Shown here piece by piece: positions 34,201 through 48,216 of a stretch of 64,000 nt of DNA. Within the stretch, counting starts at the first letter, position 1, and every line of letters starts with the position of its first letter. Made by a program: the position numbers and the translations under genes. Source of the stretch: Gymnopus androsaceus JB14 (Eukaryota > Basidiomycota > Agaricomycetes > Agaricales > Omphalotaceae); the NCBI GenBank assembly GCA_009733575.1, contig ML769517.1, positions 62,001-126,000 on the forward strand. Reading direction: 5' to 3'. Under the pieces are notes generated by a model. That model worked only from the letters and a program-made list of their open reading frames with translations, was not told the origin of the DNA and ran no database searches.

Positions 34201-35701
34201 CGAAGGTGTACGCATCGTATCGTAATCATAATCCGGATCGCTTTCTTCTACCAAAGTCGTGTTCGCTGTCGCCAGAGTCTTTGTACTTGCACTGGAAGTT
34301 GAAGTAGCAGCAGGCGTCGTCTTGGCCAACGGCGTTCTCTTCGCAATCGCCTTTTTCACCCCATAAAACCTCTCAATATGCGGATTCTCAAACAACACCA
34401 AAAACGCAAACTGCGCTGCGTGTGCGGCGAGACTGGCGAATAAGACTCCATAGCTCCCGGCGATGAGGGAAAGGCCGTAGTAGCCTGCGTAGCCTAAGAA
34501 AAAGAACAGTGTAAGTGGCAAGTCATTATAGTGCGGCTATAAGAAAAGAAATTTGGGAAATCGTATAACAAGCAAGCATATACTAGCATAACATAAAGCA
34601 TAAAGCGTAACAAGACAAAAGCGTACACCGTAGAAAAGGCCTTGGTTGGGCTCGCGTACTCACCAACAGAATACATCGGATGCGGCGCAAGTTCAAACAC
34701 GCCATCAAACACTAGAGCGCCACGTTGGAAAAAGCAATCGCCCCAGTACCATCCGTAGTCTTTGACTACTGCGTGAGCTTCCGTTTTGACCCAGAGATTG
34801 AACCCGATGAGAGCGAGGCCACCAATCCATCTGAGAGAAAAGGAGAACACGTGGTTTTAATTGACCATCGACTGGACAAAGTAAAGGAAAGACAAGAACA
34901 TACCTCATTACGTGCACGAACGAGGAAAGACCCTCTGGAACGCGGAAACACGCGAATGCAAACATGCAGTATGCCACAAAGTCACTGCAAGAACAGTCAG
35001 TCAGCCGGTCAGTCAAAGACACGAAAAGAAGGGGCGTACTTTAACAAGATGATGTCTACGGCTTGTCGAAAAAGTAACCATGTATTGTATTCCATAGGAA
35101 GTTCCTGTTACCAGGTTCATTATCCACGTAGAGTCGAATGAACAAACACCTACATCAAAATCGTAATCCTTCCCCATCTTGCCCTTCAACTGCGCCCTAA
35201 CCCATTCCCTCACCTCGGTCTCCTCTTCCCATCCAACCATCCAAGTCTCTGTACCTGTTTCTCGATCCACCTCTTTTTACTCTGTTTCGTCAAGACCCAG
35301 CCAAGTCCAGCGTCGTATGCGCCTCGCCAGAAGGCAAAGTAGAGCAGGAAGAAGATTTGAGAGGCGGCTCTGGGTAAAAGAAGGTAGAGAACTATTTGTG
35401 AGCCGAGGAGAAAGAGGTTTAGGATATCGAGGTGGCTTTTGGGGTATGAAGGGTTGAAGAGAGTTAGGACATCATGTGTTGTTGGAACTCGGAAGACTAA
35501 ACAAGCGAATTTGTTAAAAATAAGACAAAGATTATAGAAGAGAGAAGTACCTTCTCCGCTAGGTGTTTTTCCCCAAACAACTTCGGAAGAGTCGCGTTTT
35601 GGGGCGACTTTTGGTTCCTCTTTTGGTGTTTGTTGCTCACCATCCGCTGCAGCTATTCGCTGCCGCAAGAAACTCTGAGAGCTGGGGGTGTTCGTACTCA
35701 T
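31285..35701 (-). CDS. CHO2: Phosphatidylethanolamine N-methyltransferase, four indels
   Basis: Model complement(join(31285..31733,31790..31853,31921..32121,32186..32354,32423..32498,32596..32840,32904..33038,33091..33157,33222..33283,33341..33430,33495..33810,33887..34493,34664..34830,34904..34984,35040..35104,35154..35496,35551..35701)), about 1095 residues, 17 exons. It is an ER membrane enzyme making the first methylation of phosphatidylethanolamine towards phosphatidylcholine with S-adenosylmethionine. Motifs: [56 protein letters not shown], then a second methyltransferase half with [40 protein letters not shown] and a soluble C-terminal domain ([11 protein letters not shown]). Reading through needs one base added near 35213 and 33593, and one removed near 33353 and 33230; all 16 introns otherwise fit. 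A Ser/Thr-rich insert follows the first half. Confidence 0.85.
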
Positions 35702-36728
35702 CGCGGCGTGCGAAAGTCGTGGTACAATGACAACTTGAAATCATTTTTCCGACTTTTGCGGTAGCATCATTCACGTGTTATTTGAAAAAGTAATTCAGCG
35801 GGCCAGGTTCCGAACGTTCCGATTGCTGAACATCTGCACACGACCACGACCTCCTCGTTCTTGCCAATGCCTCAATCTTCGCTCGATATCTTGGTTGGTA
35901 CTAACTACATGCGCCAAAGAATTTGAGTGGATGGGACTGATATTCCATTGGATTTTGAGTGGAGACAGGTCTATTCCCGCTCACTTCAAAGTTCAAGTTG
36001 CATACCTCTGCAATTTATGAGCATTTGCTAGTACTGTTTTGCTCTCCTCTCTTCAGACGCAACGTCTTTGCCACCGAAAACCGGGTCTCTGGCTTCATTA
36101 GTCTCGTATCGGATCGACACGGCTTTAATCTACTTATGAATCAGGATATTATGCAACGCTACTCCCAAATTCCAATCAACTCCCAATGGTTCTTCAAAGG
36201 TCCGGCTATCTCATCCCAACTGGCACGGATCTAAAACAGCGCACAACTCACTTTACCTGTGCTGCCTTGATTATTTTGGTGATTCAAGTGATAGGACCTA
36301 AAGCTGGAGGCTCATTTCACTGGATTGCGAAGGGTAAAATGTGATTAGATCCGCTCTGTGATCCTACCCCAGAGGGAGAAATATTCCAATCAGTCTGGCC
36401 AATGTAAACTCGCATTCGTAGAATGTAATCCGCAGAGTTGTACATATCTGTAAAGTATAAATCTCTTACAACTTCTCATCTGAGCGCTTACTCTATGAAC
36501 CAAGGCGCTAAAAAGCTGACGACGCGTTCAAACTTCTTTTCTATATGAACAATGAACTCCGTACTGGTTCCGGTATTAGATGGATCTTTTGGCCGACGTT
36601 CTGAAAGCCTTCTAACGGGGCTTCAGGTCAGGATCAAGCTCGCAGGTGGCTACAGTGATTGATTATTATAATTTACTTAATATCTCTACAGCTATCCGCT
36701 CATTCATTCGTCCCGCCTCTCCTCCATC
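35702..36728. other. Intergenic, 1 kb
   Basis: CHO2 upstream region running into the F-box pseudogene. Nothing else recognised. Confidence 0.45.
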
Positions 36729-37850
36729 ATGCATTCAGCCTCCCAATTGGATCTTCCGAACGAGCTCCACTAAAAGATCATTGGTCTTCTCGAAGACAGT
36801 GATAATTCCCCTCTTTTTGATCTATGTTTTGACCTCGAATGCAGCAATAAGTCCTGCAGGCACTAAGCTCTGCTACCAGAGAGCTATATCTAATTACTGA
36901 CCCACTACTCTATGATACTATTGAAATCAGGCTGTTCGATGACGGCGTTCAATCCATGCTAACAAAAACGGGGTTACGCCTAAAGAATACCAACTACGAT
37001 ACGTTTAATGGCAAGGCTGGTCCAACAAAGCAATGGGCTTCCATCTCTTCACACATTCATACTGGATGTATCCAACTCCGATCTAATTCATCTGCAGAAG
37101 AATGTAACTCGATTTGGGCTCGAAGCCTAAAATCCTTATGGTTCACTGGAGCCATGGGCAAAAATGCCTGGTCATGTATCATCGATCCTTTCATCCTCGT
37201 CACAGGGAACAGCCCAGCGCTGGAGGATCTTTCTCTTGACTTTTCGGGATACGACCAGCACATCGGAATTCTTTCCTTCCAAGAGTTTCTGCAGAGCGTC
37301 TCGACCACCCATCCGCTCAAACTACACAAACCTTTTGTCCGTACGCCTGGGTGGGATCTTCGTATCAACCGCGCGTCCAGCATTCATTTGAAGAACCTAA
37401 CAACTTTTGGAATTACGCTTCCCTTCACGATCATCTTTCCAGTCCGAGTCACCTCCTTTCGGTGGAGGATTATGGGCTGTTCAGTTTTAGGTCATCATGG
37501 AGCAAGACTGAAGCATCTTTACGCCCCAGTGACCGCAGAGCTGGTAGATTACATCGAAACATACTCTGGTATCGAGTATCTGCGTTTGTATCATGTATGG
37601 AGCTGCAGATGATGTATTGGCACATCAATTTTACCGTCGCGCTCTGCGACTGCACGCGGCCTCGCTCATAGTGCTAAACACCTCCCTTGTGACGAGTCCA
37701 AATGGGGGATGGGCTTTCGCGGAACACAACGCTAGAATATTAGCGAAATGTCTTGGGTTACAGCCTTACAGTGGGTTTCAATCCATGGGGAAAGGCAAAT
37801 CGATACTCTGGTATGTCCACTCGGATTACATCTTTAAATTGAATTATTGA
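36729..37850 (+). pseudogene. F-box/LRR pseudogene, third family member
   Basis: ATG 36729 gives an F-box start (LDLPNELH) followed at once by TAA, then KIIGLLEDSD. The block with LITDPLLYDTIEIRLFDDG follows in another frame, and then a 218-residue stretch (36956-37612) with LEDLSLDF, HGARLKHLYAP and IEYLRLY. This matches the family at 4059-8265 in order but is clearly diverged. The stop after the Cys-Lys/Arg-His triplet sits at the same place as in the other copies. Several frame changes make it non-functional. Confidence 0.65.
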
Positions 37851-38192
37851 TTTTAGTGTTCCGCAGGAATATCACAGAAAGAAGGAATGACTCGGACGGA
37901 GGAAATAAAAGAAGCTGTAATACTTCATTTTACAAGATGTATTCGATCATGGCCGGATTTGAAGACGAGCCATAGAGGCTCTTTAATGCGATGTCGAGAT
38001 AGACGAAATTTGAGGCTTAATGTGAGAGGATTAAGCGAGATCGGATTCGGAGCGCTCAATCAAGACGGGCGCTTGATAAATTCCTACAAGTCTTCTGTAG
38101 ACTTGACAATGACTAGGACTTTTGAACGATGACCCGTCGTCAACAGCTTTCTTGTTCTTGTAATCAATGAATAATCTACAGTTCCAACTCTA

Positions 38193-40244
38193 ATGGCCAC
38201 CTCTGTCTTGAACCAAATCGTTGAAACAGCATCTTATCATCTTGCCCTGCTTCGTACGGTCGAAGAACTTGAACATGTTCCCTCCGCGCACACTCACCAG
38301 ACTGGCTATATACGCGAATTACAGACGGAACTTGGAAAAGTGAAGGGAAGAGTGAAAGAGCTGGAGGAAAAGACGAAGAAAGAAAGGAAAGAGCACGAAA
38401 TTTTGCGGGATTCCACAACACGAAGGCTGGCGGCCAAGTTGAAGGGGAAAGGAGGAGTAGAAAAGTTTGAAGCGAGGAAGGAGAAGGAAGAAAGGTTAGT
38501 TCTGCCTTTATCTCCCAGTAAAATCATTATCGACCTCCTGATTATCTACAGGGAATACGTAGAAGCACTCGAACTTGAAATGCGTGAACGCGAGAACCAG
38601 AAGATGGTGGAGAATATGATTGAGGAGGCAACGAAAGTGGTAGGTGTATCTGATATAGCTGAATCGAATACATATTTACATCATCCTAGAAAGCAGACCT
38701 GCAAGAAAAGTCGCAACGACTGGAACTGACCAAGAAGGAGATATCGGATCTCTACCGTCAAATATTCGATGGTCCCACACAGGAGCTTCCTCAGGACGAT
38801 GTACTCGAGCAAGAGCTGGCCTCTGCCCAAAGGACGCACAATCAGATACAATCTTTTCTCAATGCGCATTCACAATCGATGAATCTTCTGGGCCAGGCGG
38901 ACCAAATGCTCACAATGGCATTGAAGGAAATGGACGATGCGCTTTCATATGTAAAGTGGAATGCTTATACCAGCGGAAATATGACGGGTATGATGGAGCG
39001 CAATGCACTGGCTTACGCTGCGGCGAATGCATCCAAGGCTGAGATCCTAATTAGGCAGGCTCAGTGCGCATCGGGTGATGTACAGAGTAATGGGCAGTTA
39101 AGGGTGAATGATATGTAAGCCTCGCACGTCTTCGGGCTTACTTATTACCCACTCACCATGATCTACTTATGTAGATCCATCTTGGACAACATCCTTTCCA
39201 ATAATATGTTCTCCGACATTCAAGCAAAACGTGAGCGCTTTCTGTATCCCCGTCAGTTACCTTCTTATTAGACACACAGATGACATTAAGAACAGCATTA
39301 AGAACAACAAGAAGGAGCTCATGGATGCTCGTGGAAGGGTACTTTTGATTTTCAATCTGCGTGAATAGTGGCTGAGTTCTGTTTAACATAGCTCAAAGGC
39401 CAACTCAGGGCAGCCAACGAGCGTGTCCAGCTTGCCAGTGCGGACCTTCTCGAAGCGAGTGAGGTTCTGGCAGAGTGTAGCAAGGAGCTGGAAGCCTATA
39501 GAAGAGGAGTGTTTTTGAGGTATTCATATGGTGTTGACGTACCAGAATCTGAACCGCGAGCGATGGACGGAGAAGACCTCCCTACATATGGAGAAACGTC
39601 CCATACGACCTCCGTCACTTCCGAGACGCTCGCCGGAGCAAGTACGTCTGTACCGTCACTACCACCCCCGGCGTTTTCAAAGTACGCATCTCCACCGGGA
39701 CCGCCTCCTGGAGGCCCGCCTGTGCAGAAGGGGACATTGACACATGGACGTTCAAGATCATCTGCTTCTCCCTCAAGTTCAGGTCTACTTTTGACGCCGT
39801 TCAATGGGCAAGGAGAGGGGCAGGGACAGGGACAAGGGCAACATAGGCGGTCACACTCATCTACTGGTATGCCTATCGCATCCCATTCCTACGTGCCTCC
39901 TTCAACTTCCGCGTCTTCTGGCTCGTCGTCAATGTTTCAACTGGATCAAACCAATTCAAGGGATGATCAGCAGAAGGAGCTTCCTTCTATTCCTGTACCT
40001 ACTCTCGGACTTTCTACTCCTGCGCCCATAACTGTTTCTGGACTCGAAGACTACTTGGAGGGCATGAGTGATGTGCGCGTGCATGGAGATTCCAGTCCTA
40101 GTCCTAGTGCTCCGGTGTCACCCAATGCTGTTCCGTCGCATTGGGGTAGTAGTAAGTGGTCTTTTGCGCTCTTTCAGTATCTTATTCTGACCCTTGTTTA
40201 GAGAATCCATTTGCGACGATGATGGGAGAACGCTAGCTCTGTGA
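38193..40244 (+). CDS. Coiled-coil protein, uncharacterised
   Basis: Model join(38193..38494,38552..38639,38690..39114,39175..39230,39280..39338,39392..40155,40202..40244), about 578 residues. The first third is strongly coiled-coil (ELQTELGKVKGRVKELEEK; EALELEMRERENQK). A conserved-looking centre follows (LLGQADQMLTMALKEMDDAL and MMERNALAYAAANASKAE), then a second coiled coil (NNKKELMDARG; QLRAANERVQLASADLLEA). The last third is disordered, Ser/Pro-rich, with a PPGPPPGGPP stretch. No domain is recognised; scaffolding or trafficking is a guess. The end depends on the last acceptor: the canonical one gives SICDDDGRTLAL, while the next frame gives NPFATMMGER. The second exon may end three bases earlier. 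Confidence 0.7.
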
Positions 40245-40344
40245 GTTGTGCTCAAGTCTTGCCCGTCCTGGAACGGAAGCAGCTGGATGGTTTCTGTACT
40301 CAATACCCTTGACATATATTCTTTTCCAATTGTCTGTATTTTTT

Positions 40345-40584
40345 CTACGTAGTAACTTTTCTACTTGAACACTTTGTAGCTCCAAGGAGGTACTCCGTGA
40401 TTACTCTGTCGTCGAAAGCTATTGACCTAGCTGAGCAGGGGTAAACAGCATGGGTGGGAGGATGGGATGAAAACTGATTAGTACATGTACATGCGGGGCA
40501 GACGATGCTAACTGCGTCGGTTACGATGGCTGGAACCATCGCAACGATGGGTACAAGAGCGAAGAGAGCAGTAAAGAGCTTCAT
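40345..40584 (-). CDS. Small secreted protein
   Basis: It begins MKLFTALFALVPIVAMVPAI, a clear signal peptide, followed by a short Cys-bearing chain (SIVCPACT). It can be read as one 79-codon frame or as complement(join(40345..40430,40485..40584)), 61 residues, since the possible intron is a multiple of three. A TATAAAAAGG box at 40652-40643 (minus) lies about 60 bp upstream. Similar in size and start to the protein at 3290. Function unknown. Confidence 0.55.
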   Translation of the reverse strand: MKLFTALFALVPIVAMVPAIVTDAVSIVCPACTCTNQFSSHPPTHAVYPCSARSIAFDDRVITEYLLGATKCSSRKVTT

Positions 40585-40642
40585 AGCAGTGGAAGAGTAG
40601 GCAGAACAAGTGCGGCCTGACCGCCTTTGTCAAATAGGTCAA

Positions 40643-40652
40643 CCTTTTTATA
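40643..40652 (-). promoter_or_regulatory. TATA box of the small secreted protein gene
   Basis: TATAAAAAGG on the minus strand, 59 bp before the ATG at 40584, the usual distance in this window. Confidence 0.5.
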
Positions 40653-41631
40653 CCAGAGGTGAAAAGAAGTATTCACTGGCAAGCCCTACAGACGTTTCTG
40701 CTACTTGTGCACATCCCTCATCTCCGCTGGCTCTCCGTAGGTCAAGCTATCTCGTCCAGCATGTCTGGTTCTGACGAAGTACATACGAGTGGATGCATAG
40801 CACTGCGAATATATTCCATAAGCTGGATAGGGCTCTTCAGAATCACCGTCCGTACCATATATGATATGCTGATGCCGCGGCATGGGACAGCTACAGTTGT
40901 CTGGAAGACTTCAATAGCTGGACTAAAACTATAGTAAGCAGTTTGGTATAAGTGGTGACTCTCAAGAATGCCATTTAGACAAATACGACAGCTCGCTAAA
41001 AACGAACGACGCATACTAGTAGTACAGTACGAATGTAAGGCACCTCGTAAGGCGATATTCGACTCGGAACGCAAATCCACCGAAATAAATGCCCAATTGC
41101 AACCAACTCCAACAAATCGGAGTAGTTCATTGATCTTCCCCTCCATTAGCAACTCCCCATTCGAATTGAGATACGTCGAGCGGGGAGTGAATATGAGGGG
41201 ATTTCCTACGTCCAAGCCAAATAAAAACATTTGATTTCCAAGTTGAATGGCGAGTGAATGTATTGAACCCGTTTAATCAATTAGGGAGGAAGAACGATGA
41301 CTGTATATAATTTGAATGTGTATGCCAAAGGCTGAAAGCCGGTGTCGATATCGTATTTACTTGGCTAAAAATATGATGTTGGGAGGAAGGAAAGAGAAGG
41401 GAAGGAAGAAAGGGAAAGCGAAAATTTTTTAATTTGACAGCGGGTTTTTAAATTTGCTGATGGAAGCAGTTTAGGGTAGGTCAAGTCGCATTGACCAATG
41501 ACGTTTCACGCGTGCGCGAAAGACGAACGTGCCATGGCCAACTAATTACTTACATATCAGTTCAGCTACTTACTTCAGTACATACGGAGCGAGTCGTGAT
41601 CAAAGAGACGAGTTCTGGAGCTGTCCACCTA
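40653..41631. other. Intergenic, about 1 kb
   Basis: Upstream of the secreted protein and downstream of the dehydrogenase. A 162-codon minus frame at 41230-40742 lacks motifs and splice support and is not called. A purine-rich GGAAGGAAAG tract lies near 41385. Confidence 0.4.
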
Positions 41632-43496
<1,865 letters not shown>

Positions 43497-44294
43497 GAGT
43501 GCGGAAAATGAATTGGTGGTTTGGACGCTCCGTATCGAAAGCTTTTGTACTCATGTCGATGGTCGGATTCTCACCCTCTAAGTTAGAAGGTTTGTGGCGG
43601 TAAACTAGAATCCTCTTCGGGTGCGATTGCAAGTCACCTAGACTTGTGATTGAGCTCTGCATAGAGTTGTATATAGAAGACCATTTCACTTGCAGAACGA
43701 GATTCAAAGTCTAAGCATGCCGTGCTGTAAAATCAATTTCCGAGTCAGCCAGTATGGTTTCCGATGGGGAGCAAGGTGAGCTACGATAGGATTCCAGGAA
43801 GATATATTTGAAGTTTACCTGAACCGAACTCTAAAATAGTAAGTTGGAGGAGAGTCCGAACAGCAATCCGAGCACTAGGCAGACGTGAATCCTAAAACAA
43901 CCCGAGGAGGCGTCATGGCCACTGTACAAATAATTCAAGTTGAATTTCCCAGTATTCTGTTAGCCTCAAACGTGTCAGATCATAGATGTGGGTTGAAAAT
44001 CTGGATTCGCATTAGTTACTTCAACCTGATTCTTGAAGCTTGAAGTCCCGACAAGGTGAAGGATATCTTGAACTTGCGCGTCCATTGTCCATAGTGGTGG
44101 CCGTATGGCGCTGGGCCACAGATGAGGTTAGGGTTATTCGTGACAAGCAAACGTGACTATCGAACTCACGCGTCTACTTTTACCGTCATCTCTCTCTCTT
44201 ATCTTCTTCTGTGGTATTCACGACTTTTGACGACACCCAAATCTCTGGCGCTAACTTTATTCGTACAATTATTCATCCAACGCGTCTCGTCACG
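43497..44294. promoter_or_regulatory. Divergent intergenic region
   Basis: 800 bp between the divergent dehydrogenase and Fizzy-like genes. No TATA box is evident. It has pyrimidine-rich sequence just before ATG 44295. Confidence 0.45.
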
Positions 44295-45880
44295 ATGAGC
44301 ACGCTCAATTCTGCAGAATCATCGCGAAAACGCCAACTCTCAGATTCCAGCGAATTCGAATCAGACTTGCCTCTTCATACTATGCCCCAGCGTAAACGTC
44401 TTTGCAGGAATCCTTCTTCGATTCTACTGGGTCAGCCGCTGCCTATTATTAATCCCAATGTGAGTCCAAATCGCGTCTACTGAACGCGAGTCTAATAATT
44501 TCTACTCTATAGCGTAATCACGATCGTCTTGCGAAACCAAAGAGCCTTCTGGACGAGCAGTTCGAACTTGCCAGTACCACGACTGCCTCTAGACCCGCCA
44601 GTCCCAGTCCATTCGTTGTTCCCTCTAGCTACAGCAAACCCGGTCTGGTCAGAAGCGCGTCTGCTTCTTCCCTCAGGTCGACCACTACAACGAACTATCA
44701 CGACATGTCAGCCATGTATAATCTCCGCGATACGAAAATTTCAATCGACTTTTCTGTCCCAAATCCAAATTCCGAGCCCTCAGTCCCTCTCACATGTTCC
44801 TCCAAAAACATCCTCTTCTTTCCTCGCGGCAACCGCGTCCATTTCAAAAACATGCAGGCCAATGACGATATTGTTCAGCTCTGCAAACTTCAGGATAAAT
44901 ATGGGGATATACATCTTCTCGAATGCGATCGCGAATCGTCCACTAATAATGACATCCTCGCGATCGCCACCACCAAAGGCACCATCCAACTCTGGGATGT
45001 GCGCGCCAAAAAGTTAACCTCCTCCTGGTCTACCAAAGGCGTCGGCGCCATGCAGTTCAACGGTCCAGTCCTCACCGTCGGCGGAACCACCAAAGGTACG
45101 ATTCGTTTCTACGACACGCGCATCGCCAATAGTACCACTTCGGAGTCTTCGACCACTAAAATGAAGAGCGAAGTGCGCAAGCTCACGCGTCATCAGTCTC
45201 CCATTACGAGTTTGGCATGGAACAAGCTTGGGAGGCTGCTCGCTACCGGGGATGATAGCGGCGCTGTTTACGCTTGGGATCAGAGGCAGATTCAAGTTCC
45301 ACTTGATGTGGGCGAGTTTGTGTCTAGGAGGAAGAAGATCCAGCATGCGGGGTGTGTTACGGTGGTTAATTGGTGTCCATGGCAGCCGAAATTGCTTGGG
45401 ACGGGCGATGAGAACGGCACGCTCCGACTCTGGGACATTGACACATCTGATTCCAAATCCAACGCTCTTAACCCAGGTAAACTCGAACTTGGTTCACGCA
45501 TTACGGGGTTACATTTCTCTCCCAATTATAAAGAGATGATCACCGTTCATGGATCTCCACCGAGTTCTAATCCACATCCAAACCAAATCCAGACTCCAAC
45601 TCCAACTCTAGCTCCAGCTCCTAACGTGACCCGCCCCAGCCTGAGCGTACACGCACACAACACCTCCAACTCGATCGTCGCCCATTCCTTCCCTACACTG
45701 CGTCACATTCATACCTTACTGGCTGCAGACACTGACAAAGCTATAGCCGGTAGCGTGATGAATGCTAATTTCACCAAAGCGGTGGTTGCTGTGCCTGCGG
45801 AGGGTAGGTTGAAGGTGTTTGATGTGTGGGGGAAGATGAAGAGGAGGGATGATGATTTGGAAGGGTTGGGGATTCGGTGA
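44295..45880 (+). CDS. Cdc20/Fizzy-like WD40 protein with IR tail
   Basis: Model join(44295..44459,44513..45880), 510 residues, intact. A basic, Ser-rich N-terminus is followed by a WD40 propeller with blades ending IQLWDVRA, IRFYDTRI, VYAWDQR and LRLWDID; then LKVFDVWGK. The last blade matches the Cdc20 pattern (NSIVAHSFPTLRHIHTL). The protein ends GLGIR, so the Ile-Arg tail by which Cdc20 and Cdh1 dock on the APC/C is present. The N-terminal C-box (DRYIP-like) of those activators is not obvious; RNHDRLAKP is the nearest. It may be a meiosis-type activator (Ama1/Mfr1 class) or a diverged relative. Divergent from the dehydrogenase. Confidence 0.7.
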
Positions 45881-46710
45881 GAAGGATGGGATCCGGAGCG
45901 AATCGAATGATTGGTACTTGTTTTTTTACGACGCGCCTCTTACTTTTACGACTCGTTTATGATTACGAATTTTGCTATGTATAGAGGTTTTTTGTTTTTG
46001 TTTCGTTTTTTATCCGGCTGGGGAATCAGTGTTCGACTCTGCTCCGCAAGTCAATGGATGTATCATACCCAGCTTAAGTATATTTGTCTGTTATATATCT
46101 TTTTCTGGTCTCCGTATGGACGATGCGAACATTCACCAGTCCGACTAGCCGACTTGTGCATCCAGATTTGATATACCAAGCATGAGACGCTTGATAATAA
46201 TGTCGTGAAAATATATATGTACAGTATACATGCGATACTTATGCATGCTGTATGATGATTGAATCATTCCATCATGGATGTGCGAGAGGGTGAGCCCCAG
46301 AGTCCAATAGAGGTAGATATATAATCGCGAGAGGACATAGCATGTACGATAAGGAAGGAAGGAAGGAAGGGAGAAAGGCGGAGGGCAACGTTGATGATGT
46401 AATTGAATGTGTGGAAAGCGTTATCCACTAATGAAAATGCGAGGTAAAGAGAGGGAGGAGAAGGCCCGGAGGATCGGATATGAGGACTCTGACTCGGGGG
46501 TGCAGGTAATAGTGCTATTCCTAGTTCTACCTCTACATCAAATTGGAAAGATTCCTGAAAAGTGGAATATAGTGCTTAGCAGGAGAGCTCCTGCACTGCG
46601 CAGGTTGAAGATTCGGACGGATTTCGCGTATATGGATGATAAGCGCTGGCGCCACACTTTCAATTTTGGTTGAATTGCTGACCAATCTGTCTCTTTTTTC
46701 TTCTTCGCGC
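45881..46710. other. Intergenic with GGAA microsatellite
   Basis: 3' flank of the Fizzy-like gene and upstream region of the MYND gene. An (aagg)n run lies at 46351-46370. No gene recognised. Confidence 0.5.
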
Positions 46711-48216
46711 ATGGCAAAATCGCCTTCATTCAATGTGGACCGCGTTCTATGGAACCGCGCCTGGGAGCAGGAGCTCACAAAACTCTACGGCTCTGGAGAC
46801 ACGCCTTACTACACAGGCCCAAGTTTCATCGACATTGGCAAGGAGTCTATGTGGGATTCTTTTGCAACATCTGATGCCACTGCGCAGACTATCAACCTGA
46901 TGACAAAAGAAACCGCCATCCTCCAGCGTGACCTTAGTCGAAAGACCGCGCTCAGATTTGCCGAGAATGACTTTGAGTCCAAGTGGAAGAGTTGCACCTC
47001 TGAAACACGCGAAAAATGGATTCTCGAAGGGTTGGTGAGGACTTGTCAAGCGTCTCCTGATTTCGAGGAACGGAGAAGGACCTGTCCTGAAGTTACGCTG
47101 CCGAGGCTTAACTCGAAGGGAAAAGGACAGCCGTTCTTGGATCTTTTACGGGCGTTGTGTTTGGAAGATATTGACACAGTTCCGTCAATTCCAAAGCCTT
47201 TGTCCAGTAATGCATTTGACCGTATGAACGGAATATCTACTCAAAATCGTGGTCATCAATTGTTTCAGCTTATGCAACTGACACAAAGAACGTATTTCCT
47301 TGTGATGTTTGTCTGGAATGTTCTTTTGGCCTTTGTAAGTTCTTCTTTCATTTTCGATTTGTTTCCGGTCGCTCATCGTCTTCATTAGCACGGCGAATCC
47401 GAAACGTTTGGCCTTCAAAGGCCAGAACCCGTTTCCAAGTCCAAGTCAGCGATGCAACAAGTCGCTAAAGAGATGGGGATGAGCAGCAAGCGCCTTAAAA
47501 AAATGGCATCTGAATTCCGCACTCAGGAGGCAGAAGCAGAGCGTGGTTGCCAAAACTGTAGACTTCCCGTGAGCCGGATAGAAGGCATAAACGCTCTCGC
47601 TGCATGTTCAAGGTGTAAATTGATTGGGAGGCACGTTTACTATTGTGGAAGGTACGTTCAAATTGGCCGAGTCGAGTAACGCTAACAAAAATACATGATG
47701 TCTAGAGCCTGCCAAGTGAACGATTATAAAAACGGCAATCCTCCTCACAAGCAGATCTGCGGTAAAAAAGACGCTCTGATAGATGCGGTCTTGTCGCTGC
47801 CCGAATACAAACCTGAAGCTCCACAAACGTCCAACGAAGATGATTCGGACAATGAATCCCGATGGCCTGCTCCTGAACCCGGGTACACTCGATCCCCAGC
47901 ATTGCAGCATCAGCTTCGTCTACTTGAAGAGCATCCCAATCTTCACTACGTTCTCGTTCGTCCTTACCCACAAGAGGACACTGGCGTTGTCTTGTCTAAT
48001 GCCATGGGTCATTTGTTTTTCGTCGTTTGCATGCGACGAGCGGTGGCCAGTTACTCTCCAAGGGAGGTGTACAAAATGTATCAGGCTCTTGAGCTTACTG
48101 CACGGAACGCGGTGCCTGCTTTTGGTATTGGGAAGTTGAAGGAGCAGCTGAAGAAGGAGTACGGGGTGGATGTTGATGAGATTCATGCGAGAATACAAGC
48201 TGAACCTGATCAATGA
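46711..48216 (+). CDS. MYND-type zinc-finger protein
   Basis: Model join(46711..47334,47389..47651,47706..48216), 465 residues, intact. The start at MAKSPSF is preferred over an in-frame ATG 75 bp upstream because it begins the conserved-looking part. Residues about 1-210 are helical with no known domain (LRALCLED, DFEERRRTCPEV). A MYND finger follows: CQNCRLP, CSRCKL, YYCGRACQ, then His and Cys in PPHKQIC. MYND fingers bind Pro-rich partner peptides. The C-terminal 150 residues (HYVLVRPYPQEDTG; VYKMYQALELTARN) resemble uncharacterised basidiomycete MYND proteins. Two introns of 54 nt. Confidence 0.8.

Noticed and set aside
40742..41230. 162-codon minus-strand open frame upstream of the small secreted protein gene
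   Set aside because: No motif, odd composition, no neighbouring exons; length can arise by chance in this GC range.
46351..46370. AAGG run as a possible regulatory array
   Set aside because: A short simple microsatellite with no further support.
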